Part shown: positions 1 to 11,958 of the stretch, in pieces
How the letters are laid out: every line of letters begins with the position of its first letter
How positions within the stretch are numbered: the first letter of the stretch is position 1
Assembly: GCA_900073065.1 (NCBI GenBank)
Contig: FJOG01000016.1
Span: 496,001 to 560,000 of the forward strand
Direction: 5' to 3'
Length of the DNA stretch: 64,000 nucleotides
Source of the DNA: Phialocephala subalpina
Taxonomy: Eukaryota; Ascomycota; Leotiomycetes; Helotiales; Mollisiaceae
Notes under the pieces: generated by a model
What the model was told of the DNA's origin: nothing
The model's input: only the letters and a program-made list of their open reading frames with translations
The model's database searches: none
Made by a program: the position numbers and the translations under genes

Positions 1-1420
1 CATAGAAGCGCTACGAACGATTGGTTCCTCAAGTTCTCGTAAGATAGTCTCGAGCCGCGTTTGGTTTTGGCCAATTGCCATGATGGTGGTATCCAGCTTG
101 GCATATGTTCCTGTTATTCTTGTAAATTTCATCTCAAATAAAGTTTACCTCTTCTTTGTTGTCTTTGAGTCATTTCAAAAACACGACTCACGGATGTCCC
201 CGCGCTTGTGGAACATTCGTTTCTGCCCGAAAGGTAGAAACTTGAATGATGACTCCGTAATTTGATCTGGAGTGTAAGAAATACGTCTCAATGTATTTAC
301 CTCTGATGGCAACTCCGAGAGCATCCACTTTTTGACCAGTCTCACGCTGGTCTACCAAACAAATAGTCAGCAAAGCGCTTATAACCCAAACTTATTGCTC
401 AAAAAGATGTACCGAGAAAATCCAGCCAAGGCTCGGAAACTGGAGCAAACAAAGCTTAAGACACGTGCACGAACGAAACTTACGTTTGGCATCGATGAAT
501 TTTGCACAGGAATCAACCTCAATTTGCGCTTCTGCAATTTTTTTAAAGTCTTCCTCTACACTACTGGACGTAGCAATGACTCCTGACAAAATTCGCTCTA
601 TCCCTCTGGTCAGCATGGGCAAGCTTGAAAATTCCAGGCGAGGTTGCGACTTTGAAAACGCTTGAAAGGTTGGGACACACAGATATACACATACTTGCTG
701 TGTTCTTTCCATAGAATCGGATTGCGTTGCACTCAAATTTCAAGATCGCAACATATAAGTTAACCAAGGCTTCTTCAAATTCAATATCATCACCACCATG
801 GTTCAGATACAGCTGCTCAAGTATTCTGCACCCTGTAGCATGACGGAGTTAGTATACTAGTTCTAATGGTTTGACAATGTCCCAGAAGCTGTGGGACACT
901 TACGAGTAACCAACATAGCAACTTTCTCGATACCCTCCACCATGGCGCCAAATGTCTGCGTATCTGCAATGGCAATCGTAAGAAGAAATCGCACTGCCGC
1001 CCATGGCAAAGCAGCATGTCCCGGATCATAAGAAACTGCGACATCACCCACTTCCTTGAATTTCTGAACCCATACAACGATCTTCTCAAACAGATCACGG
1101 ACAATTACGACCTTTCCATCGCTCTTTTTGAACTTCCATGCCTTCTTGATACAAAGCTGCTTCTTTTCAACTGCAATGTCCAAAACCTCTTCTAGCATTC
1201 CACGGTAATGTGCCTGGTCCGGAGGGAAGTTGGACTGTAGCTGTAGTCGGTCGTTCTCACTGAGCGATTCCAATGCCTTAGTCCATCGACTCCCCGCAGG
1301 TGTTGCAAGTCCAAGTCCCCTCAACGGCAGGGCTGCTGTCATTATATTCAGAAAATGTCCCAAGGACAAGAGGATATCAATATTTGTCGTCCCACAACTC
1401 CAAGAAATCCGTAAAGTCAA
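1..1420 (-). CDS. NACHT-type protein, N-terminal part (partial, runs off left edge)
   Basis: Reading leftwards from about 1346-1420, conceptual splicing joins 904-1346/1420, 695-832, 484-660, 301-390, 192-266 and 1-110. The product matches the conserved region before the NTPase of fungal NACHT/ankyrin proteins (DUF7708 type), with WTKALESLSENDR, KKAWKFKKSDGKVVI, FKEVGDVAVSYDPGHAALPW and TFGAMVEGIE blocks, then HGGDDIEFEEALVNLY and a coiled segment IERILSGVI...AEAQIEVD. All five introns fall in phase 1, and two (267-300, 661-694) are only 34 nt. The start lies in an upstream exon I could not place, so 1420 is approximate. Such proteins are STAND NTPases linked to non-self recognition or programmed cell death. 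The NTPase itself would lie beyond base 1, so that assignment is inference. Confidence 0.75.
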
Positions 1421-3869
1421 ACGAAATATTCAAGAAGCAAAAGCCAGGAAGACAAACGAAACACCTTCAAAAACAAGCAGAGACAACAGTATGCTGCAGA
1501 CCAAGTCGCTGTATAAGGCGATGAAGGCTGTACTGGGAGACGTTGTGGCACTGCAGGCGGTTACGGTCAGCCACCAGCCTCACCTGAGTAGGCTCGTGAT
1601 GCCTGTATGTTGAATGTAACCCTTCTGCGGCCACTGGGTTACCCATTGGTCCAGGGACCTTCAAATCCCCTCAGCCCTTCGGTTATGATCCTTCCTGATA
1701 CGACGAATGAGCTGGAAAGCCTGCAACGGATCTGGGGTCTTTCGAGAGTGTTTGCGAGCTATTCATCGCGTTTTCAGGAGCCTACTTCGTAGTTGCCTGT
1801 GAGTAAGTTCTCAAGGGGTTGAACGTATTCTAAATCCGTAGCATGGACAGCAAGAAACCATCTCTCATTATTAGCAAAGAATAGAAAAAAGAAAAAAGGT
1901 GCAATGTGGAGGTATTTAGGTTTCGTTCAGCCACAGCCCGGAGTCCTTTCTAGCTGCAGGGTCTTTCAGCGCTTCCCAACAAACACAACATGAGGCATGT
2001 CACGCATGAGCCAACATTGTTCCACCTTCGTAGGCAGAAGGCTTCCCCCCAGGCAGAACACGCATTTCGACAGCTGGACAGATCCAAATGAACAACCGGC
2101 AGACAATTGCAACACAGAAAGGCCAATTAGCCAGATTAATACGCAATATAACTATTCAAACAACAATTTTAGAAATGATCGTTAACACGAAATCACCACC
2201 TCGTCTCGCCCCCTGAACTCTCTAAGAGAGTTGAATGCAGGAATTCGAGGAGGTGAATTGTCGGTACGGGCCGCCGTACTAGTCTCGCCACCTTACTGTA
2301 CTCGTTAAGCGCCCATTTAGAGGTCAACTTTGAGCAGACCTCCTTCAAGCTCTCAAAGTTCCATTCAACAAAAGTAACCATAGGAGATACCTAGCAAGGT
2401 CTCTACGACTCTGGTAGTGTCATAACAAGCCAAACGCAAGATGTGATCCGAATGGTCACGTGGCGTATAGCATTTTTGCCCTTCATAAAGAGCTTCGTGG
2501 GCAAGCACAATGCCGGGATTGATGTAACTTACTGAGCTAACAAATACATAGAGACGTAAGATTGGTAAGCGATAATCTTCTGACATGTGCTGGTGAGTTG
2601 CCGTCCCCTATTCACACTCATCCTCTCTCGCAAGCCTGGATGACAGCTCAACACAATTCGATCCTTTGATAAGAACACGATTCAACATCTTCTCTTATTC
2701 GCTTCCGGTATCTTCGGTCTCGGAAAGTGAGGGGTAGAGCGATAAGAGTGAATCACGGTGGTGTTGTGAGACACTTCACAAGCTGGAGTCATCAAACCTT
2801 TGCCTCCGTACCGACGTATTCGGCATTCGACTAATGTACAGTACAAGGCTGAGGAGGTTCTTGCGAGTTGCACAACTCTAAAGCACGAGATTGTTCGGCA
2901 CTCGGGAAGATCTGTAGACCGAAGCCAAAAAGTGGTATTTGAGAGCTCAAAATAGAGTCTGATATTGCTTCAGTGGAGCAAGACAAGCAGAAACTGCCGC
3001 ACTTGCATTCGGCTTCGGACCAGCCCCCAAAGTGTCGGATGTTGGTCAAACTTTGACTGGCCAAGCTGCTGTCTGACATCATCTCGACTCATCAACATCG
3101 CATCGGGGAAACTTTTCACAAAATAAACGCGCCTTACCTTTCCTCCGCTCCGTTCCTTCGTGCCTCTATCCCCATCTCATCCGTGCCAAGAGCTTCGGGC
3201 TTCTGTTCATCACACGACGGATCGACAGCACCGAAGGAGGTCAGCGAGTCCATGGCCTACGTATGGTACAGTAGGTATCCATACAGCTGTTGCAGTACCC
3301 GATGAGAACATAATCTATGTACCTTGTATCTCTCAGCTCATCCTCACTCATTTCTCTCCAATCCAATTCTTTCCGGCTATCTTCCATTCTATCCAATCTC
3401 GATTCGATCTTGCCTCTGTGAGCAGACATAATCCTAATCATAATAATCACCAATCCGAGATTCCCGAACCTGCAGATATATCCAGCCGAACGTGCAGTGC
3501 AGTGCCTTCCCCTGAGGATGATCCTGACGCAACGACATCGATCGCTGTGCCTATTGCAGAACTGCTCAGCCTTGCCACGCCTCACGCCTTCGTGTTCGCA
3601 AATACAAAGTACACGTTTTGCGATACAGTACAGTGTACAGCTTCTCGAGCTCTGATGTAGGCTTCAACTATTTTTGCTCAACAGCTGTTGTTGAATGTTA
3701 AAACGGCAGGAGCTCACTGATGTTTGACAGTGAAGCGACGCTCAACACTTTGCGCCGACAATAGCTACTCCACCATCTGCACTTCGAAACGTCTGATTTG
3801 CAGCAAAAACTCTTTATTACTTCCAATTCATCCGCCAGCAACTCTGCGGGTAGCTTCCAGCTCTCCGCA
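1421..3869. other. Intergenic region with no supported gene
   Basis: About 2.4 kb between the NACHT-type gene and the sterol O-acyltransferase. Open frames at 2193-2586 (-) and 3160-3660 (+) have no recognisable domain or splice support. The right end is probably the acyltransferase promoter and 5' leader. The missing first exon of the NACHT-type gene probably lies in the left few hundred bases. Confidence 0.4.
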
Positions 3870-6653
3870 ATGTCGTTACGGCCTGCTACAGGCAACGCGC
3901 CTCCCCGAGCCTCGAAACGCACCTCCTCAATCGACAAAGTACCGCAGCTAGTCGGCCAATTGAACAGCGACGGAATCGCCAATCTCCAAGCAGATCCTCT
4001 CTATGAAAACTTTTCTCGAACGAACCCTCCTCGCTCGTTAAAAACAGCACTCGATGCAGTGGCCACCGATTCAAGAAGGAACAGTTCTGGAGACACACAG
4101 AGCGAAACGAGTGAAGAGGATTATGACAATTTAAAACATGATCCCGCGGCCGTGGTTGGTGGTGGGAAAGGTGGTGGATATGAAGAAGTGGAAGCTTCGC
4201 AGAGTATGCCGGACTTGAATGGGAATGGAAACGGACATTTGGGTATGAATGGGAATGGGTTTATCAGATACGAAGCGCTGAAGACGGATACGCATAAGAG
4301 ACCTGGAGCGCCGAGATTGAAGAGTATACCGGTTACATTGAATAAATTAAAGGAGAAGGGACGGTATATCTTGACGGCGGATGATGAGGCTTTGAGGGAG
4401 ATTTTGAAAACGGGGTTGGAGAGGGTATGTTAATTTCGATGTGGAATGCTACACGTGCTGATGAGACATAGGAAAAGGATCCAGCGGGAGCGAAGAAGAG
4501 GAGAAGCAAATTCAGTGATTTGGTCTTCACGAGACAATTCACAGCTTTTGATCGTCAGAATACTAATAGCGCTGATTCGCCGTTCCATGGATTCTTCACA
4601 TTATTTTGGCTTGGAGTCGCAGTGTTTACGATCAAGCTCGGAGCTGAGAATTGGCGACAGTATGGAAATATACTTGGGAGTAATGAGATTATGGGACTTA
4701 TGTTCAGACGAGATGTCATGGTTCTGGGTCTGTCTGATGGAGCTCTCTGTGGTGCTACCGGCTTTGGTCTGATCTTACAATGGATGATCTACAAGGGTTG
4801 GATCAGCTGGGATAGAGAAGGCTGGATTATACAAAGTGTAAGTTGACCTCATCCGAAGATTTGAGACTCAAATTGCTGACTACTTAAAGGTTTGGGAAGC
4901 ATTTTATCTTGTTGCTGTGCTAGGATGGACCTTGTTTCGAGAATGGCCATGGACTCACACAGTATTCTTCGTGCTTCATGGCATTGTGATGCTCATGAAG
5001 CAGCATTCTTACGCTTTCTGTAAGGTCCTCGAACAACAAATTTTCTACTCAACTAATACATTACCAGACAACGGACATCTTTCCGAGGCCTTCAAGATGC
5101 GAGCTACTCTTGGTCGTATCCTCAAACAACTCGATGCCATATCACCCGTCACCACGCCCTCAGAAACCACCCCACGGCCCAACACCCTATTCACTTCCTA
5201 CCTGGACCAACGGCCCACAGCAACAGACCTCAACCAACGGAGGAAAAGCGTCCTAGGAGACGAAGGCGCCTCCAACATCCTCCAAGTAGCCGCCGCCATT
5301 GAATCCGGTGAACCCCTCGACATCGACCAAATCCAGACCTTCGAGCGGATCATCAAGTGGGAAATCGACGCTTTATCCGAAGACCTGAAAGGAAAATCCA
5401 CCAAAGGAAACAACACCTACCCCAGGAACCTCACCTTATCTAACCACTACGAATACATCGTCCTCCCAACTCTGGTCTACGAACTCGAATACCCACGTTC
5501 AGAAACGATCAACTGGTACTACGTCCTCGAAAAAGGCATGGCTGTAATTGGTGTNNNNNNNNNNNNNNNNNNNNNNNNNNNNNNNNNNNNNNNNNNNNNN
5601 NNNNNNNNNNNNNNNNNNNNNNNNNNNNNNNNNNNNNNNNNNNNNNNNNNNNNNNNNNNNNNNNNNNNNNNNNNNNNNNNNNNNNNNNNNNNNNNNNNNN
5701 NNNNNNNNNNNNNNNNNNNNNNNNNNNNNNNNNNNNNNNNNNNNNNNNNNNNNNNNNNNNNNNNNNNNNNNNNNNNNNNNNNNNNNNNNNNNNNNNNNNN
5801 NNNNNNNNNNNNNNNNNNNNNNNNNNNNNNNNNNNNNNNNNNNNNNNNNNNNNNNNNNNNNNNNNNNNNNNNNNNNNNNNNNNNNNNNNNNNNNNNNNNN
5901 NNNNNNNNNNNNNNNNNNNNNNNNNNNNNNNNNNNNNNNNNNNNNNNNNNNNNNNNNNNNNNNNNNNNNNNNNNNNNNNNNNNNNNNNNNNNNNNNNNNN
6001 NNNNNNNNNNNNNNNNNNNNNNNNNNNNNNNNNNNNNNNNNNNNNNNNNNNNNNNNNGTGTCCTTGGGGTGATGAATATGGTATCCCAAGCATTCATCTA
6101 CCCTGTCGTCGTCCGAACCATGGAAATGAAAGACGCAGGTCTCACTCTCCAAGATCGCCTAGCTTATTTCCCTTGGATATTGAGCGATCTTATTTTCCCT
6201 TTTATGATGGAATACATGATGACTTGGTATGTCATCTGGGAGTGTATCCTCAACCTCCTCGCTGAACTCACTTATTTCGCTGACCGCGGATTTTACGCCG
6301 ACTGGTGGAATAGCGTGTCTTGGGACCAATTTGCTCGCGACTGGAATCGTCCTGTCCACAACTTTTTGTTGAGACATGTTTACCATTCTTCTATCTCGAG
6401 CATGAAGGTCAATAAGTATACGGCGACATTGATCACGTTCTTTCTCAGTGCGTGTGTGCATGAGTTGGTTATGTGGTGTTTGTTCAAGAAGTTGAGAGGT
6501 TACTTGCTATTTTTGCAGATGATGCAGATTCCGCTAGTACAGTTGAGTAGGACGAGGTGGTTGAAGGGACGGGCGACGTTGGGGAATCTTATCTTCTGGA
6601 TTGGCATCTTCACTGGGCCTAGTCTTCTGTGTAGTTTGTACTTGATTATTTAA
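3870..6653 (+). CDS. ARE2: Sterol O-acyltransferase (ACAT/ARE, MBOAT family)
   Basis: Transfers a fatty acyl group from acyl-CoA to sterols, making steryl esters for lipid droplets; acts in the ER membrane. Exons: 3870-4424, 4472-4837, 4890-5019, 5068-6653. The 48-nt third intron (5020-5067) is stop-free and in frame; removing it restores the family junction HSYAFYNGHLSE. The first ~190 residues are low-complexity and polar, and the rest is hydrophobic with several membrane spans. The family motif FYADWWN (about 6291-6311) and the catalytic histidine in CVHELVM (codon 6459-6461) are present, and the C-terminus is typical (TGPSLLCSLYLII). An N run (5555-6057) interrupts the coding sequence, but its two flanks overlap by GTGT. 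Collapsing it gives an uninterrupted protein of about 709 aa. The start was chosen as the ATG opening MSLRPATG; an in-frame ATG at 3798 is an alternative. ARE1 and ARE2 cannot be separated by sequence inspection here. Confidence 0.93.
5555..6057. other. Assembly gap (503 N) inside the acyltransferase gene
   Basis: Left flank ends GTGT (5551-5554) and right flank begins GTGT (6058-6061). Overlapping them gives an in-frame reading with no residues missing relative to the expected family spacing, so the N run probably represents little or no real sequence. Confidence 0.8.
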
Positions 6654-7248
6654 TGTGGAACATGGATAGCCCGTGGGAGCATTTCGGAGACGAGAGGAGG
6701 TGAGAGGAGTATGGGAAGTGGTTGGGAAAAGGTAAAATGGTGGTGGGAAGCGTGTATATAGCGATGGTTTGCTGGATTCCATAGGCGTTATATGGGGATC
6801 TTGGTCGGAGCATGAATACCCCGGTAAATAGAGCTCCCAAGTCTCTGGGAGGAGAGAGGCTTGTCGATACGACAGCTTGTCTATACACAAGGACAGGAAA
6901 TGAGATATTCTTTCCGCTCTATGTCTGCCTCTGCCTCCTATTTTAAGCGAGATACAGAGTGTTGGACTTCTAATTTCGCTTTCTGAGACCGAAAATGCTT
7001 GTTGCCGAGTGAGAGTCTCTTAGGATCTAGAGTCTGGATTCGGGGTTGGAATTTTGTATCAGTCTGCAAGCAATTTGAACTCATCCAACAGTTGTCAACT
7101 CAAAATTGGCCGCCAGAAACAAGACCGAATCACCAGAAAGTCACAAAAGAAGAAAAGCCCAGAAGCCTCAGCGAAGTCTCAGCTCAGCATATCTACTTTT
7201 CATATTTCATCAATTATCAAGCTACCGTCTATCAAATTAACGTCACCC
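6654..7248. other. Convergent 3' intergenic region
   Basis: Lies between the stop codons of the acyltransferase (+) and the MFS porter (-). It should hold both 3' untranslated regions. I see no gene or repeat in it. Confidence 0.5.
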
Positions 7249-8876
7249 CTAATTCCTCAAAAGTGGACTCGTCTCCCCATCACCAACTTCTCCGTCAACC
7301 TTCTCGGTCCTCGGCATACCCAAAAACTTACCACCATCAACTTTCCTTACAGCCCAACTCCCATCCTCCCTCGCACTATCAAAAAACTCCTGATTCTCCT
7401 CAAAACTCCTCCCACCACTTTCAGGCGAGTATCTCCAAGTCCACCACCCAGCAAAAGAATTCGTAACCGCAAATACTAGGAACAACCAATATTTCAAATT
7501 ATTGAAACCGATAGGAGTCAACAACGTGATCGCAAAATTCGCAAGTCCCCAAATGATAACTGAGATAGCGGAACCTTGGGCGCGGGCGGTGGAGGGGTAG
7601 ATTTCGGTGGGTATGAGCCAGACGGTTGCGAGCCAGCCGATGCCGAAGATTGCTGTTGCTATGAATAATGTGATGCTGCCTGGAATTTCCGCTGCGAGAT
7701 CTGGGACCGAAGTAAATGATTGTGCTAGGCCTCCGAATACAGTGAGGATTGCGAAACAGATGGCGAGACCGATGGCGCCCCAGACCATGAGTTTTCGACG
7801 GCCGAGAACGTCGATTGAGAGCCAGGCAAAGGTCATCATGCCGAAGTATTGGATGTAGTTTGCTAGTGTTAGGTATTCGGCCATTCGGGTCTTGAAGCCG
7901 AGGAGTTCGAAGATCTGGGGGCCGTAGACGGAGACGGCGCCGTAGCCGGTTAGGGCTTGGTTTATTTGGCCCATTACTGTGACGACTGTGGGGTGGTATT
8001 GTGAGCCGGAGGGGAGGAGCATGTCTTTGTAGCCTGTTTTATCGGTTTCGTTGTCGTCTGCTTCTTGGAGCTCTTCTAACTTCGATTTGGCGTCTTCTTT
8101 GGAGTAGATTTCTTCTAAAGCTTCTTTTGCATCGTTTTTACGGGATTGGCTTATCAACCAGCGGGGTGATTCTGGGAGTCGGGACGAGAAGGACATGAGC
8201 AGGATGGGGAATATTTGCATGACGATGATTGGGATTCTCCAGGCCCATTGATTTGTTTTCCCGAGTCCGATTGTGGCTCCGAGGTTGATGGCATAAGCCA
8301 TAACAAGACCAAAGATATTCATTTGGAATTCTTGTGCCAATGCTCTACCTCGCGCTCCGTCGGAGGAGAGTTCACTGCTGTAGACGGGGATGACGGCATC
8401 GATTCCTCCTACGCCTAGACCCATGATTATTCGTCCTAAAAGCATACATGCGAATGCTGCTCCGTTCCAAGGAGAGGTTCCGGACATTGAGAGTCCCGAG
8501 ATGAACATTAGGATGTTGCCAAAGGAGGTGGTGGCTAGACAAGCAAATATGGAGACCTTTCGACCTTCCTTGTCTGCGAAATAAGAGGCAATGATGGCAC
8601 CGAGGGTGCAGCCTAGGTAGTAGACTGAGACGATTATACCGACAATGGGGGACTCTTTTGAGATTTGCATGGTTTCTAGGTAGGAGTAGTTGGTGTTGAC
8701 GAGGGACATCATGCCTAGGTAGTGTTAGAGGCATATGCAGATGAGGTGGGCAACGTACCTTGATCGTAGCCATAGAGAGCAATAGCAGTGCTCGAGAAGA
8801 GCACTATTTCATGTTTCTTCGTAAAGGGTGGAAATGTGGAGGAGCTGCCTCCCATTTTCGAGGGAGGGTTCGGCAT
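7249..8876 (-). CDS. MFS sugar porter
   Basis: Two exons (8876-8759 and 8714-7249) joined across a 44-nt intron give 527 aa, a normal length for the sugar porter family. It should be a 12-span plasma-membrane transporter moving sugars or related polyols, usually by proton symport. Visible signatures: ALYGYDQG at the end of exon 1 (first transmembrane helix), ADKEGRK in the first cytoplasmic loop, GVGGIDAVIPVYSSE, PESPRWLI, DVLGRRKLMVWGAIG and the C-terminal PESGGRSFEE, a variant of the usual PETKGRSLEE. The start at 8876 (MPNPPSK) is preferred; in-frame ATGs at 8918 and 8855 remain possible. The gene is divergent from the 9376 gene with ~500 bp between them. The substrate cannot be named from sequence alone. 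Confidence 0.92.
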
Positions 8877-9375
8877 CTTGGTTGGCTTTGGACTCTGAAA
8901 ATGTCCCAGCTTGGTCAAAAACTGAAAGAGCTCTCAATATCCTTTGAACGCTCCAACACCAACAGAGTTACAATTACCAGCTCGATATTATAGAAAAAGA
9001 GTAACAAAAGAGCAAGACACAATAGGATACACAAGCCATAGAAAAACAAGACAATGCATATGAAGTCGAAAAGTTTTCCCCGCCATCGTGCCTCTAATGC
9101 AGTCGCGGGGTCTCGTCATGACCTCAACGTCATTCTGCGGCACGATAAACAAGACCCTGTCGAGCCTGTCACTTGAGCACACCCGCCTTTTATTCGATCG
9201 CAAGTAGTGCATGGGAATCGACAATTGGCATCGCAGATATCGAGGGGGGAAAAGCTTGGAAGATGATGTGCAGATGTTGGAGATGAAGAAGGGATGATGA
9301 CTTGGTGAGACGCGTTCGCTTTGTGGGACCTTGTCAAGTCAACAATTGCCCCGCGACACGAGATTCCATGGAAGA
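8877..9375. promoter_or_regulatory. Shared divergent promoter region
   Basis: About 500 bp between the start of the sugar porter (-) and the start of the 9376 gene (+). It must hold both promoters. I could not assign a specific binding site. Confidence 0.4.
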
Positions 9376-10536
9376 ATGGCACCTCCACCAGCGGTACGTT
9401 CATCCTATCTTCCCAATTCCTGGGATCCACTCTGACATTCAGAATTACAGACTCCATCGCCTCATCGATTCGTGATCAAGAAAGAAGCTCCAGCGCGGAA
9501 ATCGACCCTTTCGTCGCAACAGCCACAAACCCAGCAGACTCCACGTCCAAGCACTCAGCAATTCAACACTACACCACGATTTAATATCTCTTCTGCCCCT
9601 CATCCGACTCCTTCACAAAGTCTCCCTCAAGCACCACCATCTGCTTCGCGATTTCGAGCCCCAGCTCCCAAACAGCAGGATGCAATCGACGAAGACGATG
9701 ACTTCCCTGACGAGGTCCACGATTCGATCGAGACGGACGAACATGGGATAGACTACGACCATGAATTCTCTGATGATGGAGATGATTATAAAATAGAAGA
9801 GCGGGCTCCGAAACGCCGTCGCATATCTACATCTCCCATTCAATCCCAAGATGAAGACCGACATTTAGACCTGCAGCGCAACCAGAACGAAGACGAACAT
9901 CAAGACCCTTCTTCCTCACTTCCAATTCTCCCCTCTCCGCCTGCAAAGCGGCCCCATACTACTGTTCCTAAATTCCTGCCGACTACTCCCGCCCCACCTT
10001 CAACACCGATGCCGTCCACATTCGGCACTGGAATGACTACGTTCCTCAAACCACCAAGATTCAGACCTCCAGATCCAGCTGAGCAAGGGCAATCGCAGAA
10101 TGACCCCCTACCAGAGCAATTCTCACCGAATAGGAGGGGGCAGAAATACGTACCGGGTGGGTTGGCGGCTGAGGTTGCTGGGTGGCTTTTTAATTTGGAG
10201 AGTTCTGTGCCGACTACGAAGTCTAGGGGAGATATGAAGTCAGAATGGCTTGTGAGAATTGTGGTTGATGAGGTTAGCGGGAGTTCGAGGACGGGGTTTA
10301 CGATGGCCAGAGGAAGGCAGATACATGCTCTGGACGGTGATGAATCGGGAGATGGAAGGGTTGATGCAGTTGAAGAGGTGAAGGTATTGCTTGCTGGTGA
10401 AGGACAGATGACGGGATTGCAGAAAGGCGGCAAGGTTGAAGTCGGCAAGAGAGTTGGCATCAAGGGACAAGTTTGGGAGGTGGTGATTGAGGGAGAGAGA
10501 TGGGGAGTTGGTGTTGATTGGAAGGTTTTGACCTGA
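9376..10536 (+). CDS. Conserved-looking fungal protein of unknown function
   Basis: Exon 1 (9376-9393) encodes only MAPPPA and is followed by a 57-nt intron (9394-9450). Exon 2 (9451-10536) completes a 367-aa protein. The first ~220 residues are disordered, rich in Pro, Ser and Gln, with an acidic stretch and a basic KRRR patch that could be a nuclear signal. The C-terminal ~140 residues look folded: PGGLAAEVAGWLFNLES, then beta-rich segments ending in VGKRVGIKGQVWEVVIEGERWGVGVDWKVL. That pattern could be a small beta-barrel such as an OB fold, but this is a guess from appearance. I do not recognise the family. The six-codon first exon was chosen because it gives the only ATG in frame with a good donor (GCG/GTACGT). 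Confidence 0.7.
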
Positions 10537-11167
10537 GCATAGCAGTAGTGAGTGAGTTATGATACCCATGGGCCTGAAGCGATAATTGCTTGATTATTGG
10601 CAGATATCAATAGCTATGAGCTACGGATACAACAATTCAATCGGTTGTTGCTCGTTGACCTCTCCAGCAACTTTCGGACATTCAATTGCACAGCCATGAC
10701 ATGCAGAATTGAAGTTAGTGCTTCTTGCCCCTTTCTTCGCCAGTATACCTGCCTCATCGTGCTCGCCGAACTTTGAGGCTTCACACCTTCCTATTCAAGA
10801 GTTTCCCCGGATTTTGAGCTCGTCTAAGGTGAAGCTCGGCATGACTCAATCGGCAGCAATGTTCACAGACCCCGCCAAGCTGCAGTACGCCAAAGCCTCT
10901 TTTCACTTCGCCTCAACAGCGAGAACATCTTCAGAACGTGATGGAAAAGATCAAGCCATTTTGTTTTCGAGAGTGAAGTATATAGCTAAGTACCATTTTA
11001 CCTCTCTTCATTCTCATCTCACATGCCCCATCACCAATTCCTTCCTGTTGAGGCAATCAATCTGTTACGTACATCTGCAATTCAATCTTGCAAAGCTTTC
11101 CATCTCAACTTTTTTCCTTTTGGAACCCGCCAAATTTGACCTTCGTTCTTCCAAATCCACAGCGAAA
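10537..11167. other. Intergenic region and leader of the acetyltransferase
   Basis: The frame of the downstream acetyltransferase stays open through much of this stretch (in-frame ATG at 10841), but the residues are unlike the domain and probably represent a 5' leader. Confidence 0.4.
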
Positions 11168-11958
11168 ATGTCACAACCAGCCCCCAAAATCACCATCTCG
11201 ATAGCACAGCCAGAAGACTACTACCCCATTGCAGCCCTCGAAACCCTAACCTTCCACAATGAGCCCTTCAGCGCCGTCGCCTTCGGACCCCTCCGCGACC
11301 ACCCATCGAATATCCAACGTCGAGCTACGAGTCTGGCGAAACAGCCTTCTATTCCGGATGGAACACCCAAAACATCTGAATGGAATGTTGTTGCTAAGGC
11401 TGTAGATGAGAATGGGATTATTGTTGGTGTTGCTTGTTGGGGATTCGTTACTGGTAGGGCCGGCAAGGTTGAAGAAAAAGGGGAGGGAATAGGGGGAGGG
11501 AGGGCGTTGAAGCAAGAGGATTGGGGCCTGAGTGCTAATTTGAAGTTTTGCGAGGAGGTGTTTTTGAAAGGTGATGAGTTGATGTTGGATAGTTGTAAAG
11601 GGGAGGATTATGCTAGTGAGTTTTCCATCTCTCGCCCACTTGAGCTATTCTTTATTCCACAAATGAGAATTCCGAGAGCGTATCTGACACAATCCTAGAA
11701 CTCAGCGTCCTAGTAGTCTCTCCTTCCTGCCAACGAAGGGGAATTGGAACCAACTTGCTAGAGCATGGATTAAAAGAAGTCGACAAAAACGGACTCCAAT
11801 GCGTACTTGGAGCTTCGAAAGAAGGGTTTGGGTTGTATAAAAAGCTAGGGTGGGTGCCGTATGAGACGATGAAGATTAAGTTGTGGGAATATGAGGGGGG
11901 TGAGGGCATGGGTGTTGATGAGCATGTTATTATGAATCGACCTGCGAAGAAGTTGTAG
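11168..11958 (+). CDS. GNAT-family N-acetyltransferase
   Basis: Exons 11168-11615 and 11699-11958, split by an 83-nt intron, encode 235 aa. The beginning, ITISIAQPEDYYPIAALETLTFHNEPF, is the usual first strand and helix of GNAT proteins. Exon 2 starts with LSVLVVSPSCQRRGIGTNLL, containing the acetyl-CoA pyrophosphate-binding motif (R-R-G-I-G-T), followed by LGASKEGFGLYKKLGWVPYE, the typical last helix and strand. The protein should transfer acetyl from acetyl-CoA to an amine; the acceptor is unknown. A glycine- and glutamate-rich insert (KGEGIGGGRALKQEDWG) lies before the intron. The start was chosen at MSQPAPK because homology-like sequence begins directly after it. Confidence 0.88.

Noticed and set aside
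2193..2586. Two minus-strand open frames
   Set aside because: Short, no domain, no convincing splice junction between them.
3160..3660. 166-codon plus-strand open frame
   Set aside because: Ser/His-rich low-quality translation immediately upstream of the acyltransferase; likely promoter or leader sequence.
5499..6152. Open frames spanning the first N run on both strands
   Set aside because: Artefacts of translating N; only the plus-strand acyltransferase frame is supported.
10709..11167. In-frame upstream extension of the acetyltransferase
   Set aside because: The frame is open but the residues do not resemble the GNAT family, which starts at MSQPAPK; treated as leader.
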